Source of the DNA: G965276765 sp965276825
GTDB lineage: Bacteria > Actinomycetota > Acidimicrobiia > Acidimicrobiales > Palsa-688
Length of the DNA: 64,000 nt
Assembly: GCA_965276825.1 (NCBI GenBank)
Contig: OZ255630.1
Coordinates: 3,348,001-3,412,000, forward strand
Direction of reading: 5' to 3'
This document shows positions 32,975 to 40,828 of this stretch, one piece after another. Below the pieces are notes generated by a model. It was not told the origin of the DNA and searched no databases. It saw only the letters and a list, made by a program, of their open reading frames with translations. Each line of letters opens with the position of its first letter. Within the stretch, counting starts at the first letter, position 1. The position numbers and the translations under genes were made by a program.

Positions 32975-34462
32975 GTGACACCTTCCACCCAGGACCGCCG
33001 GATGTTCGGCCAGCAGCTCCGGCACCACCGCCGCCGGCGAAATCTCACCCTCGGTGAGCTCGGGGAGCGGATCGGACGCCCGCCCTCGTACTTGTCCCAG
33101 CTGGAGAACGGGCACCGTGAGCCGCGCCTGTCCACGGTGAGCCAGCTGGCCGACGCGCTCGGTTGCACCACGGCCGACCTCCTCGACGAGGCGCCCCCCA
33201 ACCGCAGGGCCGAGCTCGAGGTGAAGCTGGCCGCCGTCCAGGAGGACCCCCGCTACGAGGCCCTCAAGCTGCCTTACCTGCGGCCGTCGGCCCGCCTCGA
33301 CGACGGGGCCATCGAGCACATCCTCGGGTTGTGGGACCGGGTGCACGAGCTGTCGCGCCGGGGGGCGCCAGGGGTGCCGTTCGTCACCAGCGACGGGCGC
33401 CCCGCGCCCGGCGCCCGGGCCTCCAACGCGGCCATGCGCGACGAGATGCGCAAGCGGGACAACTACTTCGAGGACATCGAGCAGATCGCGGGGGCCGCCC
33501 TCGACGCGGTCGGCTACGAGGGCCAGGGCGCCATCTCGGAGCGCAACCTGACCGATCTCGCCGCCCACTTCGGCTTTCGCATCGCGCGCGTGCAGGACCT
33601 GCCCACGTCGACCCGGTCGATCACCGACCAGGCCAGGCGCACCATCTTCGTCCCCCAGCGCAACGGGGCGACGGTGCGCACCGCCCGCTCGGTGGTCGCT
33701 CAGACCCTCGGGCACTTCGCGCTCGGCCACGGCGACCCGGTCGACTTCGACGGCTACGTCCGCCAGCGGGTCGAGACCAACTACTTCGCCGCCGCCCTCC
33801 TCGCGCCCGAGCGGGCGGTGGTCCGGATGATGCGGGAGGCCAAGGCCAGGGAGGACCTGTCGGTCGAGGACCTGAACGAGGTGTTCTACATCTCCTACGA
33901 GATGGGCGCCCACCGGGTGACCAACCTGATCACCCGCCACTTCGACATCCCGGTGCACTTCCAGCGGTCCGACCCCGACGGACTGCTCTGGAAGGCCTAC
34001 GAGAACGACGGGGTCCTGCTGCCGGCCGACGCCGACGGCACCATCGAGGGCCAGCGGGTGTGCCGCTGGTGGAGTGCCAGGCAGGCGTTCGAGTCGGAGG
34101 ACTCCTTCGCCATGTACTACCAGTACACCGACACGGTGGGAGGCGAGTACTGGTGCGTCACCCATCTCGAGGTGGAGGGGGGCAGGGGCGACGCGGTCAC
34201 CGTCGGCACCACCGGCCGCTACGCCCACTGGTTTCGTGGGAGCGAGACGGGGCGCCGGGCCACGTCGCGCTGCCCGGACCCGGCGTGCTGCTCGGAGCCC
34301 CCGGCCGAGCAGGTGGCGCGGTGGTCGGCAACGGCGTGGCCCTCGGCGCGCGACCACAGCCACTTCGTGTCGGGTCTGCCGACCGACACCGTGATGTTCG
34401 ATCCGTTCCCCGGCGTCGACCTGACCGACGTCTACTCGTTCCTCGACCGCCACCGGGCCTGA
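32975..34462 (+). CDS. RamB/ScfR-like XRE-family regulator of acetate metabolism
   Basis: About 495 residues. An N-terminal XRE helix-turn-helix (FGQQLRHHRRRRNLTLGELG, then RIGRPPSYLSQLENGHREPR) is followed by an ImmA/IrrE-like region, where QTLGHFALGHGD replaces the usual HExxH, and a C-terminal domain with paired cysteines (RCPDPACCSE). This is the architecture of the short-chain acyl-CoA-sensing regulators RamB and MccR. Divergence from aceB supports control of the glyoxylate shunt. GTG 32975 preferred; TTG 32969 is possible. Confidence 0.88.
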   Translation: MTPSTQDRRMFGQQLRHHRRRRNLTLGELGERIGRPPSYLSQLENGHREPRLSTVSQLADALGCTTADLLDEAPPNRRAELEVKLAAVQEDPRYEALKLPYLRPSARLDDGAIEHILGLWDRVHELSRRGAPGVPFVTSDGRPAPGARASNAAMRDEMRKRDNYFEDIEQIAGAALDAVGYEGQGAISERNLTDLAAHFGFRIARVQDLPTSTRSITDQARRTIFVPQRNGATVRTARSVVAQTLGHFALGHGDPVDFDGYVRQRVETNYFAAALLAPERAVVRMMREAKAREDLSVEDLNEVFYISYEMGAHRVTNLITRHFDIPVHFQRSDPDGLLWKAYENDGVLLPADADGTIEGQRVCRWWSARQAFESEDSFAMYYQYTDTVGGEYWCVTHLEVEGGRGDAVTVGTTGRYAHWFRGSETGRRATSRCPDPACCSEPPAEQVARWSATAWPSARDHSHFVSGLPTDTVMFDPFPGVDLTDVYSFLDRHRA

Positions 34463-34465
34463 AAG

Positions 34466-34843
34466 TCAGTACGGCGGGCGAAGCCCGTCGAACATCGGGA
34501 AGTGACGGACGTTCATGGTCACCAGCTCAGCCTCGAGGAGCAGGGTGGTCGCGGCGATCAGGTAGTCGGCGTGGTCGATTCCGCTGTACGCGCGGCGATG
34601 CTGTCGAGCAAGCGCACCAGCGGCGCGGGCGATGCCCTCGTCGACGGGGACCCAGGTGAACGCCTCGAAGAACCTCTCCAGGGCATCCATCTCCTCGTCC
34701 CGCACGCCGGCGAGGAGCTCGAAGCGCACGACCTCGCTGGAGACGACCGGTTCGTCGCCACCGACGAGTCGTCGGAGGAGGTCGACCGCCGCTTGGACGC
34801 CGCGCAGATGATCGATGGCCACGCTCGTGTCGAGCAGCTTCAC
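34466..34843 (-). CDS. VapC-type PIN-domain toxin
   Basis: 125 residues. LLDTSVAIDHLRG holds the first PIN aspartate at residue 5; FELLAGVRDEE the conserved Glu; GIDHADYLIAATTLLLEAELVT the third and fourth acidic residues. VapC toxins cut tRNA or rRNA. The GTG start overlaps the antitoxin stop (GTGA). All catalytic acids are present, so the toxin is probably active. Confidence 0.9.
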   Translation of the reverse strand: MKLLDTSVAIDHLRGVQAAVDLLRRLVGGDEPVVSSEVVRFELLAGVRDEEMDALERFFEAFTWVPVDEGIARAAGALARQHRRAYSGIDHADYLIAATTLLLEAELVTMNVRHFPMFDGLRPPY

Positions 34844-35100
34844 TCGACGCCTTGTCGCTCCAGCCGATCGTCCAGGTCGCCACGGCGCTCGTCCGCGTAG
34901 TCGGCGCCCTTCTGGCGCCGTTCACCCCACGCTCCGGCACTCTCCTCCAGGGCTCGGAGCCGCTCCGCCCTGGTCGCCTCGCCGAAGGTCTTTCGGACCG
35001 CCCGCCGGATCAGCTCCGAGCGGGATGCTCCGCTCGCTCGGGCCTCACGATCGAGAAGCTCGATCTCGTCCTGCCCGAGGTAGATCTGCGTCCTGCCCAT
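34840..35100 (-). CDS. VapB-type ribbon-helix-helix antitoxin
   Basis: 86 residues. RTQIYLGQDEIELLDREA is the strand and first helix, SGASRSELIRRAVRKTFGE the second helix of an RHH DNA-binding domain; the charged C-terminus binds the toxin. ATG 35100 gives the usual MGRTQIYL start, though no clear ribosome site precedes it and an ATG at about 35113 is possible. Neutralises the coupled VapC and autoregulates the operon. Confidence 0.88.
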   Translation of the reverse strand: MGRTQIYLGQDEIELLDREARASGASRSELIRRAVRKTFGEATRAERLRALEESAGAWGERRQKGADYADERRGDLDDRLERQGVE

Positions 35101-35163
35101 GACACCAACATACATCACAGGGTGTCGTTCCCAGAGAGCCGGGGGTCGTACAGGCTGGTGGCC

Positions 35164-35520
35164 ATGGGATCGTTCACGACAACGCTGGCGGTGACCAGGC
35201 ACGTCCTCGCGTTCAACAACGGGGACGTCGACCTCCTCCTGGAGGGGTTCACGGACACGGCCGTCTGGGCCACTGGGACGAGCACGGCGACGACGACCGC
35301 AGAGTTGCGAGCGCTCTTCGGGTGGTCGATGGCCAACCTGGCGCCCCGGCTCGAGGTCCTCGATCGTCTGGTCGACGGCGATCGAGCCGCCTGTCAGCTG
35401 ACCGAGGAGCTGCCCGTCGACGGGCGCCGGCGGGTCGATGCCATCGCCGTGTTCTTCCAGGTGGAGGGGGAGAAGATCGCGTCGGGAAAGGTCTACCGCC
35501 TGGGCACCGCGGTCACCTGA
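35164..35520 (+). CDS. SnoaL-like (NTF2-fold) protein
   Basis: 118 residues with the SnoaL-like layout: an N-terminal helix (RHVLAFNNGDVDLLLEGFTD), a strand VWATG, a helix leading to the curved beta sheet (AACQLTEELPVDGRRRVDAI) and a final KIASGKVYR. Proteins of this fold act as small cyclases, isomerases or ligand binders; no catalytic residues can be assigned. Convergent on the remnant toxin gene. Confidence 0.75.
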   Translation: MGSFTTTLAVTRHVLAFNNGDVDLLLEGFTDTAVWATGTSTATTTAELRALFGWSMANLAPRLEVLDRLVDGDRAACQLTEELPVDGRRRVDAIAVFFQVEGEKIASGKVYRLGTAVT

Positions 35521-35539
35521 CGCGCAGACTCGGCTCGGT

Positions 35540-35590
35540 CTACGTGGGGCCCGGGCGTGGCCGCACGGAGGTGTCGACGACCACCGTCAC
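35540..35590 (-). pseudogene. VapC toxin remnant (first 16 codons)
   Basis: GTG 35590 overlaps the antitoxin stop as GTGA and reads VTVVVDTSV, the exact first strand of a PIN domain with its catalytic Asp. After that the frame goes straight into RPRPGPT and a stop. The remaining about 110 codons are gone, replaced by the end of the SnoaL-like gene region. This is a deletion stub rather than a short toxin. Confidence 0.75.
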
Positions 35591-35856
35591 CGCCCGCGCT
35601 CGCCGGCCGGATCGTCGTCGAGGCGCCTTCCTGGGCGGAGCCGGTCGACCCAGGCAGCCCCGTCGAGGTCGCGCGCTTCCCAGCTGCCGAACGCCGCTCG
35701 CATGACCGACAGGTCCTCGGCCTCGGAGCGGCCCGTCCCGTACACCGTCTCCACCGCGTGGCGGATCAGCGAGGCCACCGACCGCCCCGTCCTCGCGGCC
35801 ACCAGGTCGAGCGTCCGCCGCTCCTCGGCCGTCAACGAGATTTGCGTCCGCAACAT
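35587..35856 (-). CDS. Orphan ribbon-helix-helix antitoxin
   Basis: 89 residues from ATG 35856. LRTQISLTAEERRTLDLVAA and RTGRSVASLIRHAVETVYG form the RHH fold; the C-terminal part (SWEARDLDGAAWVDRLRPG) is the toxin-binding tail. It is intact although its toxin partner is deleted. It may persist as a regulator or to neutralise related toxins such as the VapC 800 bp away. Confidence 0.8.
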   Translation of the reverse strand: MLRTQISLTAEERRTLDLVAARTGRSVASLIRHAVETVYGTGRSEAEDLSVMRAAFGSWEARDLDGAAWVDRLRPGRRLDDDPAGERGR

Positions 35857-36016
35857 GATGCAAGGCACATCATCGATCGTGGCGCAAGAGCCTGCTCTCG
35901 GCGCTTCGGGCCGCCGGGGGCCGCCGGGGGCCGCAGGGGCCGCGACGATCTTCGGGTGCTTCGCGTGGGGGCCCACGCGGGACGCCGGAGGTGGCGCGCC
36001 GACCCGCACCGTCCCG

Positions 36017-37978
36017 TCAGGTGCCCGGCAGGGCGTCGGCGTTGTGGATCTCCACGTCGACCGCGCCGGCGGGGGTGAAGCCGAGCACCCGGCCGTAGAA
36101 GGCGAGCTCGGCCTCGGCCACGGCCACGATGGTCTCGGCCTTGCGGAAGCCGTGCTGCTCGCCTTCGAAGGGCAGGTAGGCCACCGGGATGCCGCGAGCG
36201 CGCAGCGCCTGGTCGATGGCCTCGGACTGGGCGGGGGGCACCACGCGATCCTCCAGGCCCTGGAACAGGATGATCGGGCAGGTGAAGCCGTCGAGATGGT
36301 GGATCGGCGACCTGGCCTGGTACGTCTCGGACGCGTCGGGCCAGGGCCCGATCAGCCCGTCGAGGTAGCGGGACTCGAACTTGTGGGTGTCGCGGGCCAG
36401 CAGCTCCAGGTCGCCGACGCCGTAGAGGCTGGCGCCGGCCGCGAAGGTGTCCGTGAAGGCCAGCGCGGCCAGCGTGGTGAACCCGCCCGCACTGCCGCCC
36501 CGGATGACGGCCATGGACGGATCGGCCCGGCCCTGCGAGGCCAGCCAGCGGACCACGCCGGCGCAGTCCTCCACGTCGAGCAGGCCCCACGCGCCGTCGA
36601 GGCGCCGACGGTACGGGCGGCCGTAGCCCGTGCTACCCCGGTAGTCCACGTCGGCCACCGCGAAGCCCCGGCTGGTCCAGTACTGGACGCCGAGGTCGAG
36701 CACGGAGGAGGCGGCCGACGTCGGGCCGCCGTGGCTCATCACGACCAGCGGGGGCGCGCTGCCCGCAGGCGCCTCGTGGTCGGGGTTGGTCGGCGGGTAC
36801 ACCAGCGCCCACGCCTCCTCGCCGTCGCCCGTGGGATAGCGGACCCGTTCGGGGCGCGACAGGTGGGCCGCGTCGACAGGAAGCTCCCTGCTCGCCCTGA
36901 GGACCTCGACCGCGCCGGAGTCGAGGTCGACGCGGACCACCGCAGGCGGGCGGGTGGGCGACCCGGCCACGCAGACCACGCGCCGGCCGTCCACCTGCAG
37001 GGAACCCACGTCGTCGAAGACGGTGTCGACGGGAACGGGCTGACCGTCGACGACGGTGCCGAGGCCCGAACCCTCCGGCCCCGACCAGGCGGCGACGAGG
37101 GCCCCGTCGGGGGTGAAGCCGTAGGTGGACGTGCCGAAGCGCCAACCCGCCTCACCGGTCTCCGCCTCGATCGGGAACAGGTTGCGCTCGGCGTCGTACA
37201 CGTTCCACCAGCCGGTGGCGTCCGACACATGGTGCAAGCGGCCACCCGGCGACCAGACCGGTTGCTGCACGGCGGCGCCGTCGTCGGCGACGAGCGTGGC
37301 CGGACCGAGCGACGGCACGGCGCCCTCGCGCACCGGTGCCCGCCAGCACGACGTCGACGTCCAGGGCATCGCCGGGTGGTCCCACGAGAGCCACGCCAGC
37401 TCCGAGCCGTCGGGCGCCAGTCGCGGAGCGCTGTAGAAGTCGTGGCCGCCGGTGAGGGCCACCGGCTCGGTCGGGGCCCCCGAGGGCTCGACGGCCACGG
37501 CGACGAGGTCGTTCTCCACGGTCGGGTGGTCCGCATCGGTGCCCGGCCGGTGGCGCTCACGGACGCAGATCACCCAGCGGCCGTCGGGCGTGACCACCGG
37601 GTCGGCGTAGCGGTCGGCGCGGGCGCTCGGAGGCTCGGGGGTCAACGGGACCGGCTCCGCCCCCGGCGTGAAGCGCCACAGCCGCTGGTCCTCCCAGTTG
37701 GACGCGATCAGCGCGTCGGCGGTCAGGGCGACGCACCGGCCGCCGTACTCGTGGACCTGGGTGCGTGCCGAGAAGCCCGCCGGCAGGAGCTCGACGGTGG
37801 TGCCGTCGGCCTGCGCCTCGACCACGACCATTCGGCCGCCCTCGCGCGGGCGCCCCTCCACCCAGCAGGTCCGGCCCGCCGCCACCTGCACCTGGCTCAG
37901 GCCGACGGCGTTCGTGACCAACGAGTCGGCGGTGATCGGCGAGGTCCAGGTGCCGTACGGGGCGACGGTGCGGGGCAT
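36017..37978 (-). CDS. S9-family prolyl-oligopeptidase-like peptidase
   Basis: 653 residues from ATG 37978. The N-terminal about 400 residues form a WD-like propeller (repeated TPDG, APDG and SPGG turns). The catalytic domain has RGGSAGGFTTLAALAFTD (nucleophile Ser), FQGLEDRVVPP (Asp) and EGEQHGFRKAE (His). No signal peptide, so a cytoplasmic dipeptidyl/acylaminoacyl-peptidase type is expected. No operon partner. Confidence 0.92.
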   Translation of the reverse strand: MPRTVAPYGTWTSPITADSLVTNAVGLSQVQVAAGRTCWVEGRPREGGRMVVVEAQADGTTVELLPAGFSARTQVHEYGGRCVALTADALIASNWEDQRLWRFTPGAEPVPLTPEPPSARADRYADPVVTPDGRWVICVRERHRPGTDADHPTVENDLVAVAVEPSGAPTEPVALTGGHDFYSAPRLAPDGSELAWLSWDHPAMPWTSTSCWRAPVREGAVPSLGPATLVADDGAAVQQPVWSPGGRLHHVSDATGWWNVYDAERNLFPIEAETGEAGWRFGTSTYGFTPDGALVAAWSGPEGSGLGTVVDGQPVPVDTVFDDVGSLQVDGRRVVCVAGSPTRPPAVVRVDLDSGAVEVLRASRELPVDAAHLSRPERVRYPTGDGEEAWALVYPPTNPDHEAPAGSAPPLVVMSHGGPTSAASSVLDLGVQYWTSRGFAVADVDYRGSTGYGRPYRRRLDGAWGLLDVEDCAGVVRWLASQGRADPSMAVIRGGSAGGFTTLAALAFTDTFAAGASLYGVGDLELLARDTHKFESRYLDGLIGPWPDASETYQARSPIHHLDGFTCPIILFQGLEDRVVPPAQSEAIDQALRARGIPVAYLPFEGEQHGFRKAETIVAVAEAELAFYGRVLGFTPAGAVDVEIHNADALPGT

Positions 37979-38092
37979 GGACCGCATGGTAGGGGCCCGC
38001 CTCGACCGGCCAGGAAGCCCGCCGATGCCCACCCCTCATCCAGGGCGAGCCTGCGGATGCGGAGCGGATCGTGGCGTCGGGGCACACCGAGA

Positions 38093-38203
38093 TCACCGAC
38101 GCCAGACGCCGACCTCGACCAGATCCGCAACGTCTGCCGGTGCGGCACCTGCTACCGGATCCGCCGGGCCATCAGGGGCGGCGCCCAGCAGATGCTGGCT
38201 TAG
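38093..38203 (+). pseudogene. Remnant of a [2Fe-2S] subunit (xanthine-dehydrogenase/IorA family)
   Basis: The last 36 codons read PDADLDQIRNVCRCGTCYRI then RRAI and end QQMLA, the standard C-terminus of molybdo-hydroxylase [2Fe-2S] subunits, where the CRCGT cysteines bind the second cluster. The preceding about 110 residues, including the N-terminal cluster and CGYCTPG motif, are absent in any frame. No partner subunits are nearby. Confidence 0.7.
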
Positions 38204-38573
38204 CCGCCCGACGGGCCACGGAGCGCCGCCCGACGGGCCACGGAGCGCCGCCCGACCAGACGGATGGGCCGGTCGACCACGAGATCACCGCTTGCGGTCC
38301 CCTCGATGCGACCGACGAGGGCGTCGACGGCCGCCGCGCCGAGCTCGGCCAGCGGCATCGACACCGCGGTGACGGGGACCTCCAGGTAGGCGAGGCACTC
38401 GTCCTCGTCCAGGCTCACCAGTGACATCCGGCCCGGGACGGCGATGCCCCTGGCGCGCAGGCCCGCGCTGAGGCCGAAGAGCCGGTTGAGGCGGTGGACG
38501 CGTGCACCCCGGCCGCCGCGGCCACGTCGGTCAGCCGGACGTTCCTCCCGCGCGCCTCCGTCACCCCCGTCAT
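38200..38573 (-). pseudogene. LacI-family regulator with internal deletion and frameshift
   Basis: The start (ATG 38573 or GTG 38564) encodes VRLTDVAAAAGVHASTAS, a LacI helix-turn-helix. It then switches frame and jumps directly to a C-terminal piece, GLRARGIAVPGRMSLVSLDE and onward through PVTAVSMPLAELG, the end of the ligand-binding domain. About 200 residues of effector domain are missing. The 3' end carries a 22-bp tandem duplication (38209-38256). Confidence 0.75.
38205..38256. repeat. 22-bp tandem duplication at the 3' end of the lacI remnant
   Basis: GCCGCCCGACGGGCCACGGA begins each of two adjacent units, followed by a partial third. It covers the stop and last codons of the remnant. 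Confidence 0.85.
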
Positions 38574-38649
38574 CGCCGTGGCTGGTGGTCGCTCCCCGGG
38601 GACGGGGTGGGGAGGCGGGCGCTCACCGCGGGGGAAAGGGGCCTCGGCG

Positions 38650-38760
38650 CCGCGCTCCCTGTCGACGGACCCGTTGCTGGCTGCGGGCCCGAAGGCCAGG
38701 TGGCAGGCGACCGAGTGGTTCGCCGATGCGGCACCCGAAGGCCCGGTGAGAAAATCACTG
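38650..38760 (-). pseudogene. C-terminal remnant of a peptide-ABC ATPase
   Basis: One minus-strand frame reads ASANHSVACHLAFGPAA, resembling the conserved C-terminal H-x-V-A-C-H-L of oligopeptide/dipeptide ABC ATPases (OppD/OppF). Nothing of the Walker or signature region remains upstream. Its direction and position suggest an eroded transporter-regulator locus together with the lacI remnant. Weak evidence because the match is short. Confidence 0.4.
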
Positions 38761-38811
38761 CCTAATGACCGTTCGGTGTCAACGGGTTCCTATGAAAATG
38801 GTGTTTCGGCA

Positions 38812-38840
38812 TTGCGACGGGCGCGTCACTGCCTTACCTT
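38812..38840 (+). promoter_or_regulatory. Promoter of the AstE-like gene, leaderless
   Basis: TTGCGA (38812-38817), an exact 17-bp spacer and TACCTT (38835-38840), followed after 6 bases by the GTG start at 38847. No ribosome site can fit, so the transcript is expected to begin at the start codon. The 70 bp upstream is A/T-rich for this genome. Confidence 0.65.
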
Positions 38841-38846
38841 CCGGCC

Positions 38847-39848
38847 GTGTCCTCCACCCCGCTGTCCACCGCCCCTCTTTCCGATGCCCTGCGCACGTCC
38901 ACCCTCCACCTGGCCGGCCTCGAGGTGCCCGCAATCGAGATCCGGGGGGCTCACGACGGTCCCACGCTCGCCCTGATCGCCGGGGTGCACGGCTGCGAGT
39001 ACTCGTCGATGGCCGGCCTGCGCCGCTTCGCGCACGGCCTCGACCACCAGTCGCTCCGCGGCCGGATCCTCGCCGTGCCCATCCTCAACCTCCCGTCCTT
39101 CTGGTCGCGGACACCCTTCGTCGTCCCCGACGACGGCAAGAACCTCAACCGCTGCTTCCCCGGGGATCCCGCCGGCACCCTCACCGAGCGCCTGGCCCAC
39201 GACGTGTTCGAGCAGATCATCCGCTCGGCCGACGCCCTCGTCGACCTGCACGCCGGCGACCAGCCCGAGGCCCTCGAGCCGTTTGCCATCTACGACGCCG
39301 GACCTGCGGAGCGCGACGCCAGGCAGCTGGCCCTCGCCTACGGGGTCGGCTACGTGATCCGCCAGGAGCCCGGACCAGACCGGGCCGTGGCCGGGAGCAG
39401 CAGCGCCGCCGCCGCGGCCATCGGGGTGCCGGCGATCATCGCCGAGGCGGGCGGATGCGGCCTGGTCGACCGGGCCGCCGTCCGGCGCCACGTGGACGGC
39501 CTCGGCGGGGTGCTGAGCGCCCTGCACATGCTCCCCGCCCCCTCCTCTTCCCCCGCCTCCCCCGACGACGGCGTCGGGGCGACCCCACCGCCCGTCGAGC
39601 TCGATCGCTTCGTGTGGCTCCGGGCCGGCACCGCCGGCTGGTGGGAGGCGGCCGTCGAGGTGGGCACCCACGTCCTCGCCGGCCAACTGCTCGGCACCAT
39701 CACCACCCTCGACGGCGGCGCGGTGATCGAGGAGGTCAGGTCGCCCGCTGACGGGGTGCCGATGTTCGTCACCACGTCGCCGGCCGTGGCCGACGACGGG
39801 CTGCTCCTCGGGCTCGGGGCCAGCACCACCCCCCTCCTCCCGGCCTGA
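38847..39848 (+). CDS. Succinylglutamate desuccinylase/aspartoacylase family protein
   Basis: 333 residues of the M14-like zinc deacylase fold: GVHGCEYSSM supplies the H-x2-E zinc ligands, VDLHAGD the third His, and GKNLNRCFPGD a substrate-binding Asn-Arg. The C-terminal about 90 residues form the biotinyl-like beta barrel (LRAGTAGWWEAAVEVGTHVL). The family removes N-acyl groups from amino acids or related compounds (ectoine, aspartate). The substrate is not determinable. Preceded by a clear leaderless promoter. Confidence 0.88.
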   Translation: MSSTPLSTAPLSDALRTSTLHLAGLEVPAIEIRGAHDGPTLALIAGVHGCEYSSMAGLRRFAHGLDHQSLRGRILAVPILNLPSFWSRTPFVVPDDGKNLNRCFPGDPAGTLTERLAHDVFEQIIRSADALVDLHAGDQPEALEPFAIYDAGPAERDARQLALAYGVGYVIRQEPGPDRAVAGSSSAAAAAIGVPAIIAEAGGCGLVDRAAVRRHVDGLGGVLSALHMLPAPSSSPASPDDGVGATPPPVELDRFVWLRAGTAGWWEAAVEVGTHVLAGQLLGTITTLDGGAVIEEVRSPADGVPMFVTTSPAVADDGLLLGLGASTTPLLPA

Positions 39849-39923
39849 CCCGGCGCCGGTCCGCCGCGCCGGGGCCGTCCGCCGCACCCGTTCTCGGGGC
39901 GCCGCGCACGAGTAATTCACGTG

Positions 39924-39950
39924 GCGGCCCCCGAGATGGCTCGGGGCCGC
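39924..39950. terminator. Imperfect GC-rich hairpin after the AstE-like gene
   Basis: GCGGCCCCCGAG and CTCGGGGCCGC pair around a 4-base loop with one bulged base. It lies between convergent genes (stops at 39848 and 39983). Confidence 0.45.
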
Positions 39951-39982
39951 CAGGAGGCGCGCCCGCCAGGAAGCGAGGCCCG

Positions 39983-40651
39983 TCAGGTGACGGTGAGGGG
40001 GAGGAGCGGGACCCGGAGCAGCCGGCCGTCGCTCCGCTGCAGAAACGCCCGGAGAGCCCAGGACCCCGCCGGCACCGCCCAACCGAGGTTCCTCGAGTAC
40101 GAGGCCGTGCCCACGACGAGGGGGACGCTCGTCGTCGCCCTCGGGGCGACGGTCAGCGCGCGGAGCGAGGTGAGGGGGGCGGTGAGGGCCAGGCCGCCGA
40201 CGACGGTGCCGTCGTCGGGGTCGACGATGCACGCCTCCCGCGCCGCCGGCAGCCGCAGCTCGACGGGCGTGCGGGCGTGGCTCGTCACCCGCAGGTCCGC
40301 GATGGCGTCGTGACCCGAGACGACCTCCAGGTCGTCGGCCAGATCGACTTCGAGCTCGGCGGCGTCGATCAGCGTGGTCGGCGCTCGGTTCGCGGCTGGC
40401 TCGACCCAGGGCCGGCCGCGGCCATCGACGCGCTCGCCGGTGGGGTAGGCCAGGCAACCGACGAAGAGCGACACCTCGTCGTCGAAGCGGTCGTGCAGCT
40501 CGGCCGCGAGATCCGACGCCCACGCGGCGAGCCGGATCCGGAACGGCGCTCGACGTCCCCCGCCGATGCGCGGATCGGGGTAGGCGAGGAGCGGGGAGGG
40601 CTGACGGAGGGACTGCTCGAGGAGCACCGGCTTGAGATCGTCCCAACTCAT
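39983..40651 (-). CDS. Hypothetical protein, 222 aa
   Basis: Good coding bias from ATG 40651 (MSWDDLKPVLLEQSLRQPSP). No signal peptide or membrane segment. The first half is mixed alpha/beta with Trp and acidic residues; the second half is a beta-rich, hydrophobic sequence (LALTAPLTSLRALTVAPRAT) reminiscent of an immunoglobulin-like sandwich. Family not recognised. It stands alone, divergent from the MpaB-type gene. Confidence 0.65.
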   Translation of the reverse strand: MSWDDLKPVLLEQSLRQPSPLLAYPDPRIGGGRRAPFRIRLAAWASDLAAELHDRFDDEVSLFVGCLAYPTGERVDGRGRPWVEPAANRAPTTLIDAAELEVDLADDLEVVSGHDAIADLRVTSHARTPVELRLPAAREACIVDPDDGTVVGGLALTAPLTSLRALTVAPRATTSVPLVVGTASYSRNLGWAVPAGSWALRAFLQRSDGRLLRVPLLPLTVT

Positions 40652-40828
40652 CGCGCCGCCCAGTGTGACCCACGCCCCGCCGCAAGTGGAGCCAGCCCGA
40701 GCGACCGCCGTCGTGGTGGTCGCACCCCGTCGTGTCCCGCGGAGGACGCGGTCTCGCCTTGGTGCAGGGCCGGGAGCGGCGCGAGGGTGGCACCGCCCGG
40801 TGATCCGTGAGCACGGGAGGAGACGCGC

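Noticed and set aside
35438..38203. 921-aa plus-strand frame opposite the S9 peptidase
   Set aside because: Antisense of the peptidase; only the last 36 codons match a family and are reported as a remnant.
38502..38765. Plus-strand 87-aa frame in the remnant cluster
   Set aside because: No family match or ribosome site; the minus strand explains this DNA as decayed LacI and ABC sequence.
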